Shown here: piece after piece, positions 1 through 7,802 of the stretch
How positions within the stretch are numbered: position 1 is the first letter of the stretch
Layout of the letters: each line of letters begins with the position of its first letter
Assembly: GCA_964236535.1 (NCBI GenBank)
Contig: CAXSEF010000012.1
Coordinates: forward strand, 1 to 56,480
Reading direction: 5' to 3'
DNA: 56,480 nucleotides
Source: CAXSEF01 sp964236535
Lineage (GTDB): Bacteria; Pseudomonadota; Alphaproteobacteria; Acetobacterales; Acetobacteraceae
The notes under the pieces: model-generated
The model's database searches: none
The model's input: the letters and a program-made list of their open reading frames with translations, nothing else
What the model was told of the DNA's origin: nothing
Program-made: the position numbers and the translations under genes

Positions 1-147
1 GGCCTAGCCTTTGGAATCCCTGTGCTTCAGCAAGAAGTTTTAGCGGCCTCAGGCCTTTGGCGGGTCTGGGCGGTGCCCGCGCAAGGTTCCGCTGGCCGCT
101 TGGGTCATTGGAATGCGGGCTGAGGGAGAGTCCGGGCTTGCTTCGCC
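1..147 (+). repeat. Intergenic palindromic repeat, copy 1 (cut by window edge)
   Basis: This is the right part of the dispersed repeat described most fully at 4701-4890. It keeps the GGCGGGTCTGGGCGGTGCC block, the CGCGCAAGGTTCCG block and the closing AGGGAGAGTCCGGGCTTGCT block. The left hairpins lie outside the window. The left arm of the third hairpin has decayed. Bases 148-325, between this repeat and minE, hold no convincing gene. Confidence 0.75.
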
Positions 148-325
148 TACAGGTCCATCTCTGGGGCCGCTGGTACTGGCTGAAAGCATGTTCAGGCGTC
201 GAGCGCTGTGCTTGGGCATATGCATCCGCCCGGACTTCGCCGACCTGGCCGCGCCTGGCGGCCTGCATCGAAAATCACGGCACCAGCTACGAGCGCCAGC
301 CAGAGGCGGCGCCTCTGTCCAACCC

Positions 326-583
326 TCACCCCGTCTTGACGCTGTCCGGCATCTCGATGTCGATCTCCAGCGTCGACACCGTCCCGTCCCGGTCCACCTT
401 CACCTGGACCTTGTCGCGATCGAGCGGCATGTGCCGCGCGATCAGCTGCAGGATCTCCTCCTGCAGGACCGCCGCCAGGTCCGACTGCCCGCCCACCGCA
501 CGCTCGTGCGCCAGCAGGATCTGCAGCCGCTCGCGCGCCACCGGCGCCGTGCTCCGCTTGCCCAGGAACCCGAACAGGCTCAT
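326..583 (-). CDS. minE: MinE, cell division topological specificity factor
   Basis: An 85-residue protein, a normal length for MinE. The N-terminus (MSLFGFLGKR) is the short amphipathic membrane-targeting segment. The stretch around residues 14-30 (VARERLQILLAHERA) is the helix that contacts MinD and displaces MinC. The C-terminal half has the beta strands of the topological specificity domain. MinE stimulates MinD ATP hydrolysis and drives the pole-to-pole oscillation that keeps the Z-ring at midcell. Its ATG overlaps the minD stop by four bases, so the two are translationally coupled. Identification is secure. Confidence 0.95.
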   Translation of the reverse strand: MSLFGFLGKRSTAPVARERLQILLAHERAVGGQSDLAAVLQEEILQLIARHMPLDRDKVQVKVDRDGTVSTLEIDIEMPDSVKTG

Positions 584-1395
584 GCGCTCCTCCTGCCGAA
601 CAGCCGGCCCATCAGCCCCTTGCGGTCGCTCGGCACCACCATCTCGACCGTCTCGCCCGAAAGCCGTCGCGCCGCGTCCGCATAGGCCCGCGCCGGCGCG
701 CTCTGCGGGCTCGACAGCGTCACCGGCGCCCCGAGGTTCGACGCCCGCAGCACCTCCTCGCTGTCCGGGATGATGCCCAGCAGCGGGATCGACAGGATCG
801 ACAGCACGTCGTCCACCTTCAGCATGTCGCCGCGCTCCGCCCGCACCGGGTCGTAGCGCGTCAGCAGCAGGTGCTTCTCCATCCGCTCGCCCCGCTCCGC
901 CCGCCGCGTCTTCGCGTCCAGCAGCCCGATGATGCGGTCCGAGTCGCGTACCGACGACACCTCCGGGTTGGTGACGACAACGGCCAGGTCGGCATGGTAC
1001 ATCGCCAGCGCCGCGCCCTTCTCGATCCCCGCCGGGCTGTCGCAGATCACCCAGTCGAACCGGTCGCGCAGCTCGTCGATCACCCGCTCCACCCCCTCCG
1101 GCGTCAGCGCGTCCTTGTCGCGCGTCTGCGAGGCCGCCAGCAGCGACAGCGTGTCGATGCGCTTGTCGCGGATCAGCGCCTGGCTGAGCTTGGCATCGCC
1201 CTGCACCACGTTGACCAGGTCGAACACCACCCGCCGCTCCGCCCCCAGCACCAGGTCGAGGTTGCGCAGTCCGACGTCGAAATCCACCACGGCGACCGTC
1301 TTGCCCATCTGGGCCAGGGCCACGCCCAGCGCCGCGGTCGATGTGGTCTTGCCGACCCCGCCCTTGCCGGACGTCACCACCAGCACCTTCGCCAT
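580..1395 (-). CDS. minD: MinD, septum-site determining ATPase
   Basis: A 271-residue ParA/MinD-family ATPase. The deviant Walker A motif GKGGVGKT lies at residues 10-17 with the signature lysine K11. DFDVGLRNLD follows near residue 38 and a Walker B-like CDSPAG near 118. The C-terminus (KGLMGRLFG) is the amphipathic membrane-targeting helix. MinD binds ATP, coats the membrane, recruits MinC to block FtsZ assembly, and is released by MinE. It overlaps minE by four bases. minC lies upstream on the same strand but is separated by a repeat copy. Confidence 0.97.
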   Translation of the reverse strand: MAKVLVVTSGKGGVGKTTSTAALGVALAQMGKTVAVVDFDVGLRNLDLVLGAERRVVFDLVNVVQGDAKLSQALIRDKRIDTLSLLAASQTRDKDALTPEGVERVIDELRDRFDWVICDSPAGIEKGAALAMYHADLAVVVTNPEVSSVRDSDRIIGLLDAKTRRAERGERMEKHLLLTRYDPVRAERGDMLKVDDVLSILSIPLLGIIPDSEEVLRASNLGAPVTLSSPQSAPARAYADAARRLSGETVEMVVPSDRKGLMGRLFGRRSA

Positions 1396-1515
1396 CCGTC
1401 ATCCTCCCGGCCGCAGCAACGGCCGCGCCTCTTGTGTCCCGCCCGCCACGATACGGCAATGCCCGCCCGACCGGAACCGCGACAGCCGGGCAGCCTTGAT
1501 CCCCGGCCGGGAAGC

Positions 1516-1703
1516 GGAGCAAGGCTGGGCTTTCCCTCTGTCCGCATTCCAGTGGCCCAAGCGGGTCATCGGAACCTTGCGGGCACCGCCCAGACCCACC
1601 AAAAGCCTGAGGCCTTTGGAAAGGCTTTCCTTAAGCAAGAGGACTCTCAAGGCTTGGCCCTGAGCGGAGTCCAGAGGGCAGGGCCTCTGGCCTTGCTTGC
1701 CTC
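1516..1703 (-). repeat. Intergenic palindromic repeat, copy 2 (minC-minD gap)
   Basis: A near full-length copy in minus orientation occupies most of the 335-base gap between minC and minD. It shows the terminal GCAAGGCTGGGCTTTCCCTC block, the GGAACCTTGCGGGCACCGCC block and the GGCCTTGCTTGCCTC end. The hairpins are partly decayed. If minC and minDE are cotranscribed, the repeat lies inside the mRNA. Confidence 0.85.
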
Positions 1704-1730
1704 ACCGCTCGGGCAGCACACCCGCCGGCA

Positions 1731-2489
1731 TCAATCCAGCGGCGTCAGCACGACGCTGTCCCCGTCGCGCCGCGCCTGAACCGCGCGCCCGCGCAGACCC
1801 GGCTCCATGTCGTCGGCCACCAGGTAGACCCCGTCGATCGCCACCAGCTCCGCTTCCAGCCGCCGGCAGAACACCCGCGCCGTGCCGATGCCGAGGAACC
1901 CCGCGATCGCCCGCCCGCGCAGCGTGCCGTAGACGTGCACCGATCCGCCGGCGATCACCTCCGCCCCGGACGCCACCGAACCCACCACCACCAGGTCGCC
2001 GCGTTCGAACACCACGCTCTGCCCGGAGCGCACCGGGCCGTCATGCAGCAGGAACCCGGGCTCGGGTGCCGCGGGCGCGGCCGCCCTGGGGTCGTCGGCC
2101 ACCTCGACCAGCCGGTCCGGCCGGCCGATGCCGTTGAGCGGGGTGCGCCCCCACGCCTCGGTGTCGGTCCAGGCGGAGTCGGCCCCCTCCACGCCGATGA
2201 TGCGGATTTCGCGCGACTCCAGCCGCGCCACCAGCTCGGTGAGCGGCGCGCCCTCGGAGGGCAGGCCGGACAGGTCGACGATCACCGGACGCTGGTGGAA
2301 GAACGACGGCGAGCGCGCCCGCTGCGCATCGAGTGCCGCGAGCCAGTCCTCGATCGGCGGCACCGGCTGCAGAACCACGGCCATGAACGAACGGCCGCGG
2401 ACACGAATGAAGGGAAGGGCGTTGTCGTCCACACCATGCGAGGTAACTGGGGGCGCAGCGGATGGCAAGGAGGAAGCCTGATGCCTCAT
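1731..2489 (-). CDS. minC: MinC, septum-site determining FtsZ inhibitor
   Basis: A 252-residue protein. The N-terminal FtsZ-inhibiting domain covers roughly residues 20-110 (begins ALPFIRVRGRSF). A proline/alanine linker is followed by the C-terminal beta-helix, about residues 150-250, with the repeated VRSGQSVVFERGDLVVVG and GSVHVYGTLRGRA strands that dimerise and bind MinD. The frame stays open upstream, but that extension is encoded by the repeat copy 3. The ATG at 2489 is therefore the likely start, preceded by an AAGG. It is the first gene of the min locus on this strand. Confidence 0.93.
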   Translation of the reverse strand: MRHQASSLPSAAPPVTSHGVDDNALPFIRVRGRSFMAVVLQPVPPIEDWLAALDAQRARSPSFFHQRPVIVDLSGLPSEGAPLTELVARLESREIRIIGVEGADSAWTDTEAWGRTPLNGIGRPDRLVEVADDPRAAAPAAPEPGFLLHDGPVRSGQSVVFERGDLVVVGSVASGAEVIAGGSVHVYGTLRGRAIAGFLGIGTARVFCRRLEAELVAIDGVYLVADDMEPGLRGRAVQARRDGDSVVLTPLD

Positions 2490-2501
2490 GCCTTGACCTG
2501 C

Positions 2502-2696
2502 AAGCGCAGCAAGGCCGGGGTGCCCCTCCGCCCGCAGTCCACTGGCCCAAGCAGGCCAGCGGCACCTTGCGCGGGCGACGCCCACACCGCCAAAGGCCTG
2601 AGCCCTCTGGAAACCCATTGCTTAAACGCAAGGATTCCAAAGGCTGGCCTTTGGCGGAGTCCAGAGGCAGAGCCTCTGGCCTTGCTTGCCTAGCCA
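2502..2696 (-). repeat. Intergenic palindromic repeat, copy 3
   Basis: A near full-length copy between minC and moaE, minus orientation. Two perfect hairpins are visible. CCAAAGGC at 2637-2644 pairs with GCCTTTGG at 2647-2654, and CCAGAGGC at 2661-2668 pairs with GCCTCTGG at 2672-2679. It ends with the common GGCCTTGCTTGCCTAG. Confidence 0.9.
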
Positions 2697-2730
2697 ACAC
2701 GCCCCAGGCCGCCTGGTCGGCGCTCTTGCC

Positions 2731-3237
2731 CTACGCCCCGCCGGCCGCCGACCAGCGGGTCGCCGCCGCCTCGTCCGCGTCCCGTGCCGCCACCCATTGC
2801 GGGCCTGCGTCGGTGAAGTGCTCCTGCTTCCAGAACGGCGCCCGGGTCTTGAGGAAGTCGATCAGGAACCCGGTCGCGTCCAGCGCCGACTGGCGGTGCG
2901 GCGAGGCCGCCAGCACCAGCACGATCCCCTCGCCCGGCTGCAGCCGGCCCACCCGGTGGATCAGCGTGCACCCGAGCAGCCCGAACCGCGCGCCGGCCTC
3001 CTCGGCGATCCGCGTCAGCGCGCGCTCGGTCATCCCCGGGTAGTGCTCCAGCGTCATCGCCGTGATCGGCCGCCCGCCCGCGGTGGCGCGCACCTGGCCC
3101 ACGAAGCAGCCGATGCCGCCCACGTCGAACCGCCCACCGACCAGGCGCGCCATCTCCGCGCCGACATCGAACGCTCCCGCCTGCACGACCACGCGCGGGT
3201 CCGGCCGGAGCGCGGCTGCGGCGTGCGCGTCAGCCAC
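2731..3237 (-). CDS. moaE: MoaE, molybdopterin synthase catalytic subunit
   Basis: A 168-residue large subunit of molybdopterin synthase, which transfers two sulfurs from MoaD thiocarboxylate to cyclic pyranopterin monophosphate. Family landmarks are IHRVG (93-97), ASPHR (111-115) and FLKTRAPFWKQEH (128-140), which carries the active-site lysines K130 and K137. The C-terminal 25 residues are alanine-rich and slightly longer than in E. coli MoaE. moaD lies just upstream and overlaps by eight bases, as expected for partners of one heterotetramer. Confidence 0.95.
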   Translation of the reverse strand: MADAHAAAALRPDPRVVVQAGAFDVGAEMARLVGGRFDVGGIGCFVGQVRATAGGRPITAMTLEHYPGMTERALTRIAEEAGARFGLLGCTLIHRVGRLQPGEGIVLVLAASPHRQSALDATGFLIDFLKTRAPFWKQEHFTDAGPQWVAARDADEAAATRWSAAGGA

Positions 3238-3490
3238 CGGTGACCGGGGGAAAGAACGCCACCTCGTCGCCGTCGGCGATCGCGGCGTCGGGGGCGGCGA
3301 ACTCCTGGTTCACCGCGGCGCGGACCAGGCCGGCATGGGCGAAGGCGGCGGCATGCGCGTCGTCCTGCGCCGCGAGGTGGGCCACCAGCCCGGCGACGGT
3401 GGCGACGCCTTCGGGCAGCGCCACGCGCTCCTCGGAGCGGCCGGCGCGCTCGCGCAGCCAGGCGAAGTAGAGGACTTGGACGCTCGCCAT
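3230..3490 (-). CDS. moaD: MoaD, molybdopterin synthase sulfur carrier subunit
   Basis: An 86-residue ubiquitin-fold sulfur carrier ending in the diagnostic Gly-Gly (FPPVTGG), the site of thiocarboxylation by MoeB-type enzymes. It starts VQVLYFAWLRERAG, and the typical VNQEF and GDEVAFFPP blocks lie near residues 61 and 75. The reading frame extends far upstream, but only the ATG at 3490 gives a family-sized protein. It overlaps moaE by eight bases. Confidence 0.94.
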   Translation of the reverse strand: MASVQVLYFAWLRERAGRSEERVALPEGVATVAGLVAHLAAQDDAHAAAFAHAGLVRAAVNQEFAAPDAAIADGDEVAFFPPVTGG

Positions 3491-3666
3491 GTTCGCCTCC
3501 GGGCTCGGCGCCCGCCTGAAAGTGCGTGACCCCGGAGCCGGGGCGCTTGCGTCGGGGCCACCCGGCACCGCGTTCGCCAACCGGAACGGACGCCCGGGCC
3601 GATCGGCGTCCCGAGCGCCGCAGACCGCGACGGACAGCCGTTGTAGCAGGATCGGCGGGCCGGCGC

Positions 3667-4203
3667 TCAGCGCGGCGTGGGGACCGTGGTGACGGTGCCG
3701 GTCGGACCGATCACGGTGCTGGTGCCGTTGCCGTTCGGGATGATGATGCTGTTGCCGCCGCCGCCCGGCGTGGTGAGCGTGCGGTAGGTGTTGGTGCCGC
3801 CGGTCACCGTGCCCTGGCCGTTGGGCAGCAGTACGGTGCCGTTGGCGCTGGGTCCGGTGGGCGACGGACCAGGGGCGTTGGGCTGCACGCCCGGCGTCGG
3901 GATGGTGAACGGCAGGACGGTCTTGGGTGCGTTCGCGCGGATCTTGGCGTTCTGCTGGTCCTGCTCGCGCTGGATGTCCTCGAGCGTGGGTGCCGGCTGC
4001 TGCTTGCCGGGCCAGACGTTGCCGGGCTCCGTCTCGATCGGCTGGATCTCGACCGACAGCGCCCGCACGCGGCGCATGTTCTCCGAGTCGAGCTGCGGCG
4101 AGTTGGGGTTGGCGCCGGGCAGGGTCACTGTGTCGCCGATGAAGTGGCCCAGGCCGCAGCCGGTCAGCAGCAGCGTGCAGGACAGCGTGGCGAGACGTCG
4201 CAT
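3667..4203 (-). CDS. Putative lipoprotein, Gly/Asn/Thr-rich
   Basis: A 178-residue protein of unknown role. It has a short lipoprotein signal peptide with a lipobox LTGC at residues 13-16, so C16 should be acylated. A middle region follows (SVEIQPIETEPGNVWPGKQQPAPTL is in this part, residues ~50-75). The C-terminal half is low complexity, rich in Gly, Asn, Thr and Pro. I do not recognise the family. The lipobox and size suggest an envelope-anchored protein. The frame is open upstream of 4203, but that extension runs into the inverted-repeat cluster and lacks a signal peptide. Confidence 0.7.
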   Translation of the reverse strand: MRRLATLSCTLLLTGCGLGHFIGDTVTLPGANPNSPQLDSENMRRVRALSVEIQPIETEPGNVWPGKQQPAPTLEDIQREQDQQNAKIRANAPKTVLPFTIPTPGVQPNAPGPSPTGPSANGTVLLPNGQGTVTGGTNTYRTLTTPGGGGNSIIIPNGNGTSTVIGPTGTVTTVPTPR

Positions 4204-4469
4204 CAAGGCCGTGGTCCTCAGGCGATGGCCGCCGCGCGTCGGCGGGCGACGATCGGCCCGCACGCGCGCGGTTGGTCGGTGACGGAGATCCGTCCCGCCG
4301 GGTGGGTGGACCATTGTGCATGCGCCTCCAGCCCCGCGCAATTCGGCCGGTCGTGCCGAAGCGCGAATGGCACGCAGAAGTGGCACCCGGGGCGCAGATG
4401 CCCGCAGCCCCGGACCAAGGCGCCGCCGAGCTGGGCACCAGGCGCCCCGCGCTCGCCGCCGCACGCCCG
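4204..4469. other. Intergenic region, no gene seen
   Basis: GC-rich sequence upstream of the lipoprotein gene. Open frames on both strands show no recognisable domain. It presumably holds the lipoprotein promoter, but I could not pick out -35/-10 boxes. Confidence 0.4.
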
Positions 4470-4624
4470 CACTGTCCGGCCTCGCGTGACAGCACCCGTC
4501 ACGCGAGGCCGGACAGTGGCCGCGAAACTGTCCGGCCGCACCGGACACTTCGGCCCGAAAGTGTCCGGTGCGGCCGGACAGTTTGCCCTCCTGGCCGCCT
4601 CCACTGTCCGGCCCCGCGTGACAG
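4470..4624. repeat. Cluster of long perfect inverted repeats
   Basis: Two large perfect hairpins lie back to back. The first has 21-bp arms at 4470-4490 and 4498-4518 with a 7-base loop. The second has 26-bp arms at 4525-4550 and 4559-4584 with an 8-base loop. A third copy of the first arm lies at 4604-4622 and matches the complement of the 4498-4516 arm at 18 of 19 positions, so that arm has two possible partners. All arms share the core CTGTCCGGCC. The cluster lies between the radical SAM gene and the lipoprotein gene, both read leftwards. Confidence 0.9.
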
Positions 4625-4700
4625 CTTGCAGGTCGCCGGACCGTGCGCAGCGAAGCGCAGGAGCAGCGTGTCATACCCGCCGGCGTGAGCGGCCAGGCGA

Positions 4701-4890
4701 GCAGGCAAGGCCAGAGGCTCTGCCTCTGGACTTCGGCAAAGGCCGAGTCTTTGCAATCCGTTTGCTTGGGAGAGAGGTTTCCAAAGGTCTCGGGCCCTTG
4801 GCGGGTCCGGGCGGTGCCCGCGCAAGGTTCCGATGGCCTGCTTGGGTCATCGAAATGCGGGCGGAGGGAAAGCCCAGCCTTGCTTCGCTT
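4701..4890 (+). repeat. Intergenic palindromic repeat, copy 4 (full length)
   Basis: A full-length reference copy. From left: hairpin 1 with CCAGAGGC (4711-4718) and GCCTCTGG (4722-4729); hairpin 2 with GCAAAGGC and GTCTTTGC arms; a TTTGCTTGGG spacer; hairpin 3 with CCAAAGGTC and GGGCCCTTGG arms; then the constant blocks GGCGGGTCCGGGCGGTGCCC, GCGCAAGGTTCCG, CTTGGGTCAT and AAGCCCAGCCTTGCTTCGCT. It lies just beyond the 3' end of the radical SAM gene. Confidence 0.92.
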
Positions 4891-4947
4891 GAAGCACGGT
4901 TCCTCTGGTATCGGATCGCCGCCGGAACAGACGCGCCAAACCGGTCC

Positions 4948-6189
4948 TCAGAACAGCGACAGCTGCGGCGAGGCTGTCCCGGGCACGGCAAAGCGGCTGC
5001 AGTCGAGCCCGCGCCGGCCGAGCAGGCCCAGCTTGCGCGCCGCGCGGTCGAAGCGTGCGGCGAGCAGGTCGGCGTAGGCCCCGGTGCCGCGCTGGCGGTG
5101 GCCGAACCGGCTGTCGTAGAGCGCGCCGGCGCGGGTCTGGCGCACCAGGGCGAGCACGTGGCGGGCGCGTTGCGGGTAGTGCTCGTGCAGCCAGGCCTCG
5201 AACAGGCCGGCGATCTCCAGCGGCAGGCGGAGCAGGACGTAGCCGGCGCTTTCCGCCCCGGCCCCGGCAGCGGCGGCAAGGATGCGCTCCAGTTCGGCAT
5301 CGTTCAGCCCGGGGATCATCGGGGCCGCGAGCACCCCGGCGGGCACCCCCGCGGCGGCGAGCTGGCCTACCGCCTGCAGGCGGCGGACCGGCGTGGCGGC
5401 GCGCGGCTCCATGCGCCGGGCGAGCACCGGGTCGAGCGTGGTGACCGACAGCCAGACCCGCACCAGGCCCCGCCCGGCGAGCCGGCGCAGGATGTCGAGG
5501 TCGCGCAGCACGCCGGCGGATTTGGTGACGATGCTGACCGGGTGGCCGTGCCGCTCCAGCACCTCGAGCACCGCGCGGGTCAGGCGCAGCGTGCGGTCCA
5601 CCGGCTGGTAGGGGTCGGTGTTGGAGCCGAGCGTCATCGGCCGCGGCGTGTAGCCCGGCCGCGCCAGTTCGCGCTCCAGCAGCGCCGCCACGTCCGGCTT
5701 GAAGGTCAGTCTGGTCTCGAAGTCGAGGCCGGGCGAGTGGCCGAGCCAGGCGTGGGTGGGCCGTGCGTAGCAGTAGATGCAGCCGTGCTCGCAGCCCCGA
5801 TACGGGTTGACGGCGCGGTCGAAGCCGAGATCGGGCGAGCTGTTCCAGGCGATGGCGGAGCGGCTGTGGTCGGGCGTCAGCGTGGTCGGCAGCGGCGGCA
5901 GCGCCGCGAACTCCGCGCCGAGCGTGTCCCAGCCGTCGTCGAACGCCGCGTCGTGCAGCGTGTCGAAGCGGTTCGCCGGGTTGCGGGTGGCGCCGCGGCC
6001 ACGCCGCGCGGGGGGATGCAGCGCCGCGGCTGCGTCTGCCGCGAGCCTGGCCGATGCGACCGGAACCGCGCCGGCAGCCGTGCGGCCGAAGCCGGTGCTG
6101 CCGGGGGCCGCGTGGCCCGCCCTGGCGGCGGCTGCCGCGCTCGTGGCAGGCTGCATTCTGATCAGCGATGCGGGAGCCAGACCATCCAT
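4948..6189 (-). CDS. PA0069-family radical SAM protein (SplB-like)
   Basis: A 413-residue radical SAM protein. The cluster-binding motif CEHGCIYC lies at residues 133-140 (C133, C137, C140), preceded by NPYRGC, which is typical of the PA0069/SplB-related group. GSNTDPYQPVDR and SIVTKS, near residues 193 and 225, are further family blocks. Members cleave S-adenosylmethionine reductively, but the substrate of this group is not established. The frame is open upstream to 7350 because of GC bias. The ATG at 6189 has a good AAAGGAAC ribosome-binding site and is divergent from the glycosyltransferase operon. The first 70 residues are alanine-rich and variable. Confidence 0.88.
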   Translation of the reverse strand: MDGLAPASLIRMQPATSAAAAARAGHAAPGSTGFGRTAAGAVPVASARLAADAAAALHPPARRGRGATRNPANRFDTLHDAAFDDGWDTLGAEFAALPPLPTTLTPDHSRSAIAWNSSPDLGFDRAVNPYRGCEHGCIYCYARPTHAWLGHSPGLDFETRLTFKPDVAALLERELARPGYTPRPMTLGSNTDPYQPVDRTLRLTRAVLEVLERHGHPVSIVTKSAGVLRDLDILRRLAGRGLVRVWLSVTTLDPVLARRMEPRAATPVRRLQAVGQLAAAGVPAGVLAAPMIPGLNDAELERILAAAAGAGAESAGYVLLRLPLEIAGLFEAWLHEHYPQRARHVLALVRQTRAGALYDSRFGHRQRGTGAYADLLAARFDRAARKLGLLGRRGLDCSRFAVPGTASPQLSLF

Positions 6190-6266
6190 GCCGCGTTCCT
6201 TTCCGGCTCGGGCTGCCGTGCACCTTGGATAATGGACGAGGTTGCGATCACGTTCAAGAACGCAAC

Positions 6267-7058
6267 ATGAACAGAACTCACCCGCAGCCGCCCGTCGCGG
6301 CGGTCGTGGGGCCGGGCCACGGCGCGGCGGCCGGTGCCGTTTCGGTGGTGATCCCGACGCTCGATGCCGCCGCGACGCTTGCGGCCACCCTGGAGTCGGT
6401 GCGGGATGCCGCGGAGGTCGTCGTGGCCGATGGCGGCAGCACCGACGGCACACGCACGCTCGCGGCACGGCTCGGCGCGCGGGTGGTGCAGGCCCCGCGC
6501 GGCCGGGGCGCGCAGCTCGCGGCCGGGATCGCCGCGGCCTCGGGCGAGTGGCTGCTGCTGCTGCACGCCGACACCGTCCTGTCCGCGGGCTGGGCGGCGG
6601 CCTGCGCGGCGCACGCGGTGCCGGACACCGCGTGCGCCGCGCAGGCCGGCTATTTCGCGCTGCGGCTGGACAGCGGCGACCCACGGGCGCGTCGCCTGGA
6701 GCGGCTGGTGGCGTGGCGCTGCCGGGTGCTGGCGCTGCCGTACGGCGACCAGGGCCTGCTGGTGTCGCGCACCATGCTGACCGCGGCAGGCGGCATGCCC
6801 GAGCTGGCGCTGATGGAGGACGTGGCTCTGGTGCGCCGTCTGCGGCGCCGACACGGGCGCGGCGCGCTGGTGGCGCTCGACGCGCAGGCGCTGACCTCGG
6901 CCGCACGGTTCGAGCGCGACGGCTGGCTGCGCCGCTCGTGCCGCAATCTCGCCTGCCAGGCGCTGTGGCGGGCGGGGGCGCCGACCTCGCTGGTGGCACG
7001 GCTCTACGCCCGGCGCGGCTCCCCGGCAGGCGCGAGGCCGGCGTGCGCGACACGGTGA
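6267..7058 (+). CDS. Family 2 glycosyltransferase, TIGR04283-type (arsenosugar-associated)
   Basis: A 263-residue GT-A fold glycosyltransferase. SVVIPTLDAA (26-35) begins the nucleotide-sugar fold, DGGSTDGT (55-62) is the binding loop, and LLHADT (98-103) is the metal-binding DxD equivalent. A YGDQGLLVSR motif near residue 157 and LMEDVALVRRLRRR near 180 fit the TIGR04283 family, which is named for its association with arsenosugar biosynthesis loci. Start chosen at the ATG at 6267, since upstream frame lies in the divergent promoter region. It overlaps the next gene by 16 bases. Confidence 0.85.
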   Translation: MNRTHPQPPVAAVVGPGHGAAAGAVSVVIPTLDAAATLAATLESVRDAAEVVVADGGSTDGTRTLAARLGARVVQAPRGRGAQLAAGIAAASGEWLLLLHADTVLSAGWAAACAAHAVPDTACAAQAGYFALRLDSGDPRARRLERLVAWRCRVLALPYGDQGLLVSRTMLTAAGGMPELALMEDVALVRRLRRRHGRGALVALDAQALTSAARFERDGWLRRSCRNLACQALWRAGAPTSLVARLYARRGSPAGARPACATR

Positions 7059-7666
7059 TCGTGTTCGCCCGCGTGCCAAGGCTGGGCCGGGTCAAGCGCC
7101 GGCTCGCGCGCGGCATCGGCGCCCGCGCCGCGCTGCGCTTCCACCTGCGCAGCCTCCGCCGGCTGCTGCGGGCGCTGCACGCCGACCGCCGCTTCCGCAC
7201 CGTGCTGGCGCACACCCCGGACCGCCCCGCCGCACCCTGGCCTGGCGCCGTGTCGCACTTCGGGCAGGGCCCGGGCGACCTGGGCGCGCGGATGCACCGG
7301 GCCTGCGCTCGGTTCCGCCGCGGCCGGGTGGCGATCGTCGGCTGCGACATCCCCGACGTGGCGCCCCACGATGTCGCGCGCGCGTTCGCCGCCCTGGGCC
7401 GGGCGGACGCGGTGTTCGGGCCGGCACTGGACGGCGGCTACTGGCTGGTGGGCCTGGGACCGCGCCGCCCGGCCCGGCCGTTCGCCGGCGTGCGCTGGTC
7501 CGGGCCGCACGCGCTCGCCGACACGCTGGGCCGGTTCTCGGGGCGGCGGGTGGCGATGCTGCGCACGCTGCGCGACGTGGACACGCCGGAGGACCTGGTG
7601 GCGTGGGAGGCGGCAAGGCCAGGCCAGAGGCTCTGCCTCCGCACTCCGCTCAAGGCCGAGCCTTGA
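7043..7666 (+). CDS. TIGR04282-type glycosyltransferase (DUF2064 / CofC-like nucleotidyltransferase fold)
   Basis: A 207-residue protein starting at GTG 7043 inside the end of the preceding gene. VIVFARVPRLG (5-15) with KRRLARGIG is the family N-terminus, and GPALDGGYWLVGL near residue 132 is the diagnostic block of the DUF2064/TIGR04282 group. It is probably cotranscribed with the TIGR04283 protein, and the pair recurs in arsenosugar clusters. The last ~18 codons, including the stop, are encoded by repeat copy 5, so the native C-terminus was probably shorter or different. Confidence 0.85.
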   Translation: MRDTVIVFARVPRLGRVKRRLARGIGARAALRFHLRSLRRLLRALHADRRFRTVLAHTPDRPAAPWPGAVSHFGQGPGDLGARMHRACARFRRGRVAIVGCDIPDVAPHDVARAFAALGRADAVFGPALDGGYWLVGLGPRRPARPFAGVRWSGPHALADTLGRFSGRRVAMLRTLRDVDTPEDLVAWEAARPGQRLCLRTPLKAEP

Positions 7667-7785
7667 GGATTCCTCCGTTCAGCAAGCCATCCCGTGTCCT
7701 CTCCTGGTGGTTTCTGCCCCAAAAAACGGTTTCCGAAGGCCCCCGGCCTTTGGCGGGTCTGGGCAGAGCCCAGCCTTTCTCGCTT
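7611..7785 (+). repeat. Intergenic palindromic repeat, copy 5
   Basis: A plus-orientation copy overlapping the 3' end of the preceding gene. Hairpin 2 is CTCAAGGC (7649-7656) with GCCTTGAG (7660-7667), and it contains the TGA stop of that gene at 7664-7666. Hairpin 3 is CCGAAGGCC with GGCCTTTGG. The middle is more divergent than in copy 4. Confidence 0.85.
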
Positions 7786-7802
7786 CCTGCGCGACTCCTG
7801 CA

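Noticed and set aside
205..325. Possible C-terminal remnant of a glutathione S-transferase-like gene (WPRLAACIENHG)
   Set aside because: The similarity is short and from memory only, the frame runs on antisense through minE, and the upstream part is repeat sequence. Not enough to call.
3526..6270. Very long plus-strand open frame (over 900 codons)
   Set aside because: It runs antisense to the lipoprotein and radical SAM genes and through hairpins and a repeat; composition is Arg/Gly/Ala-rich with no domain. A GC-bias artefact.
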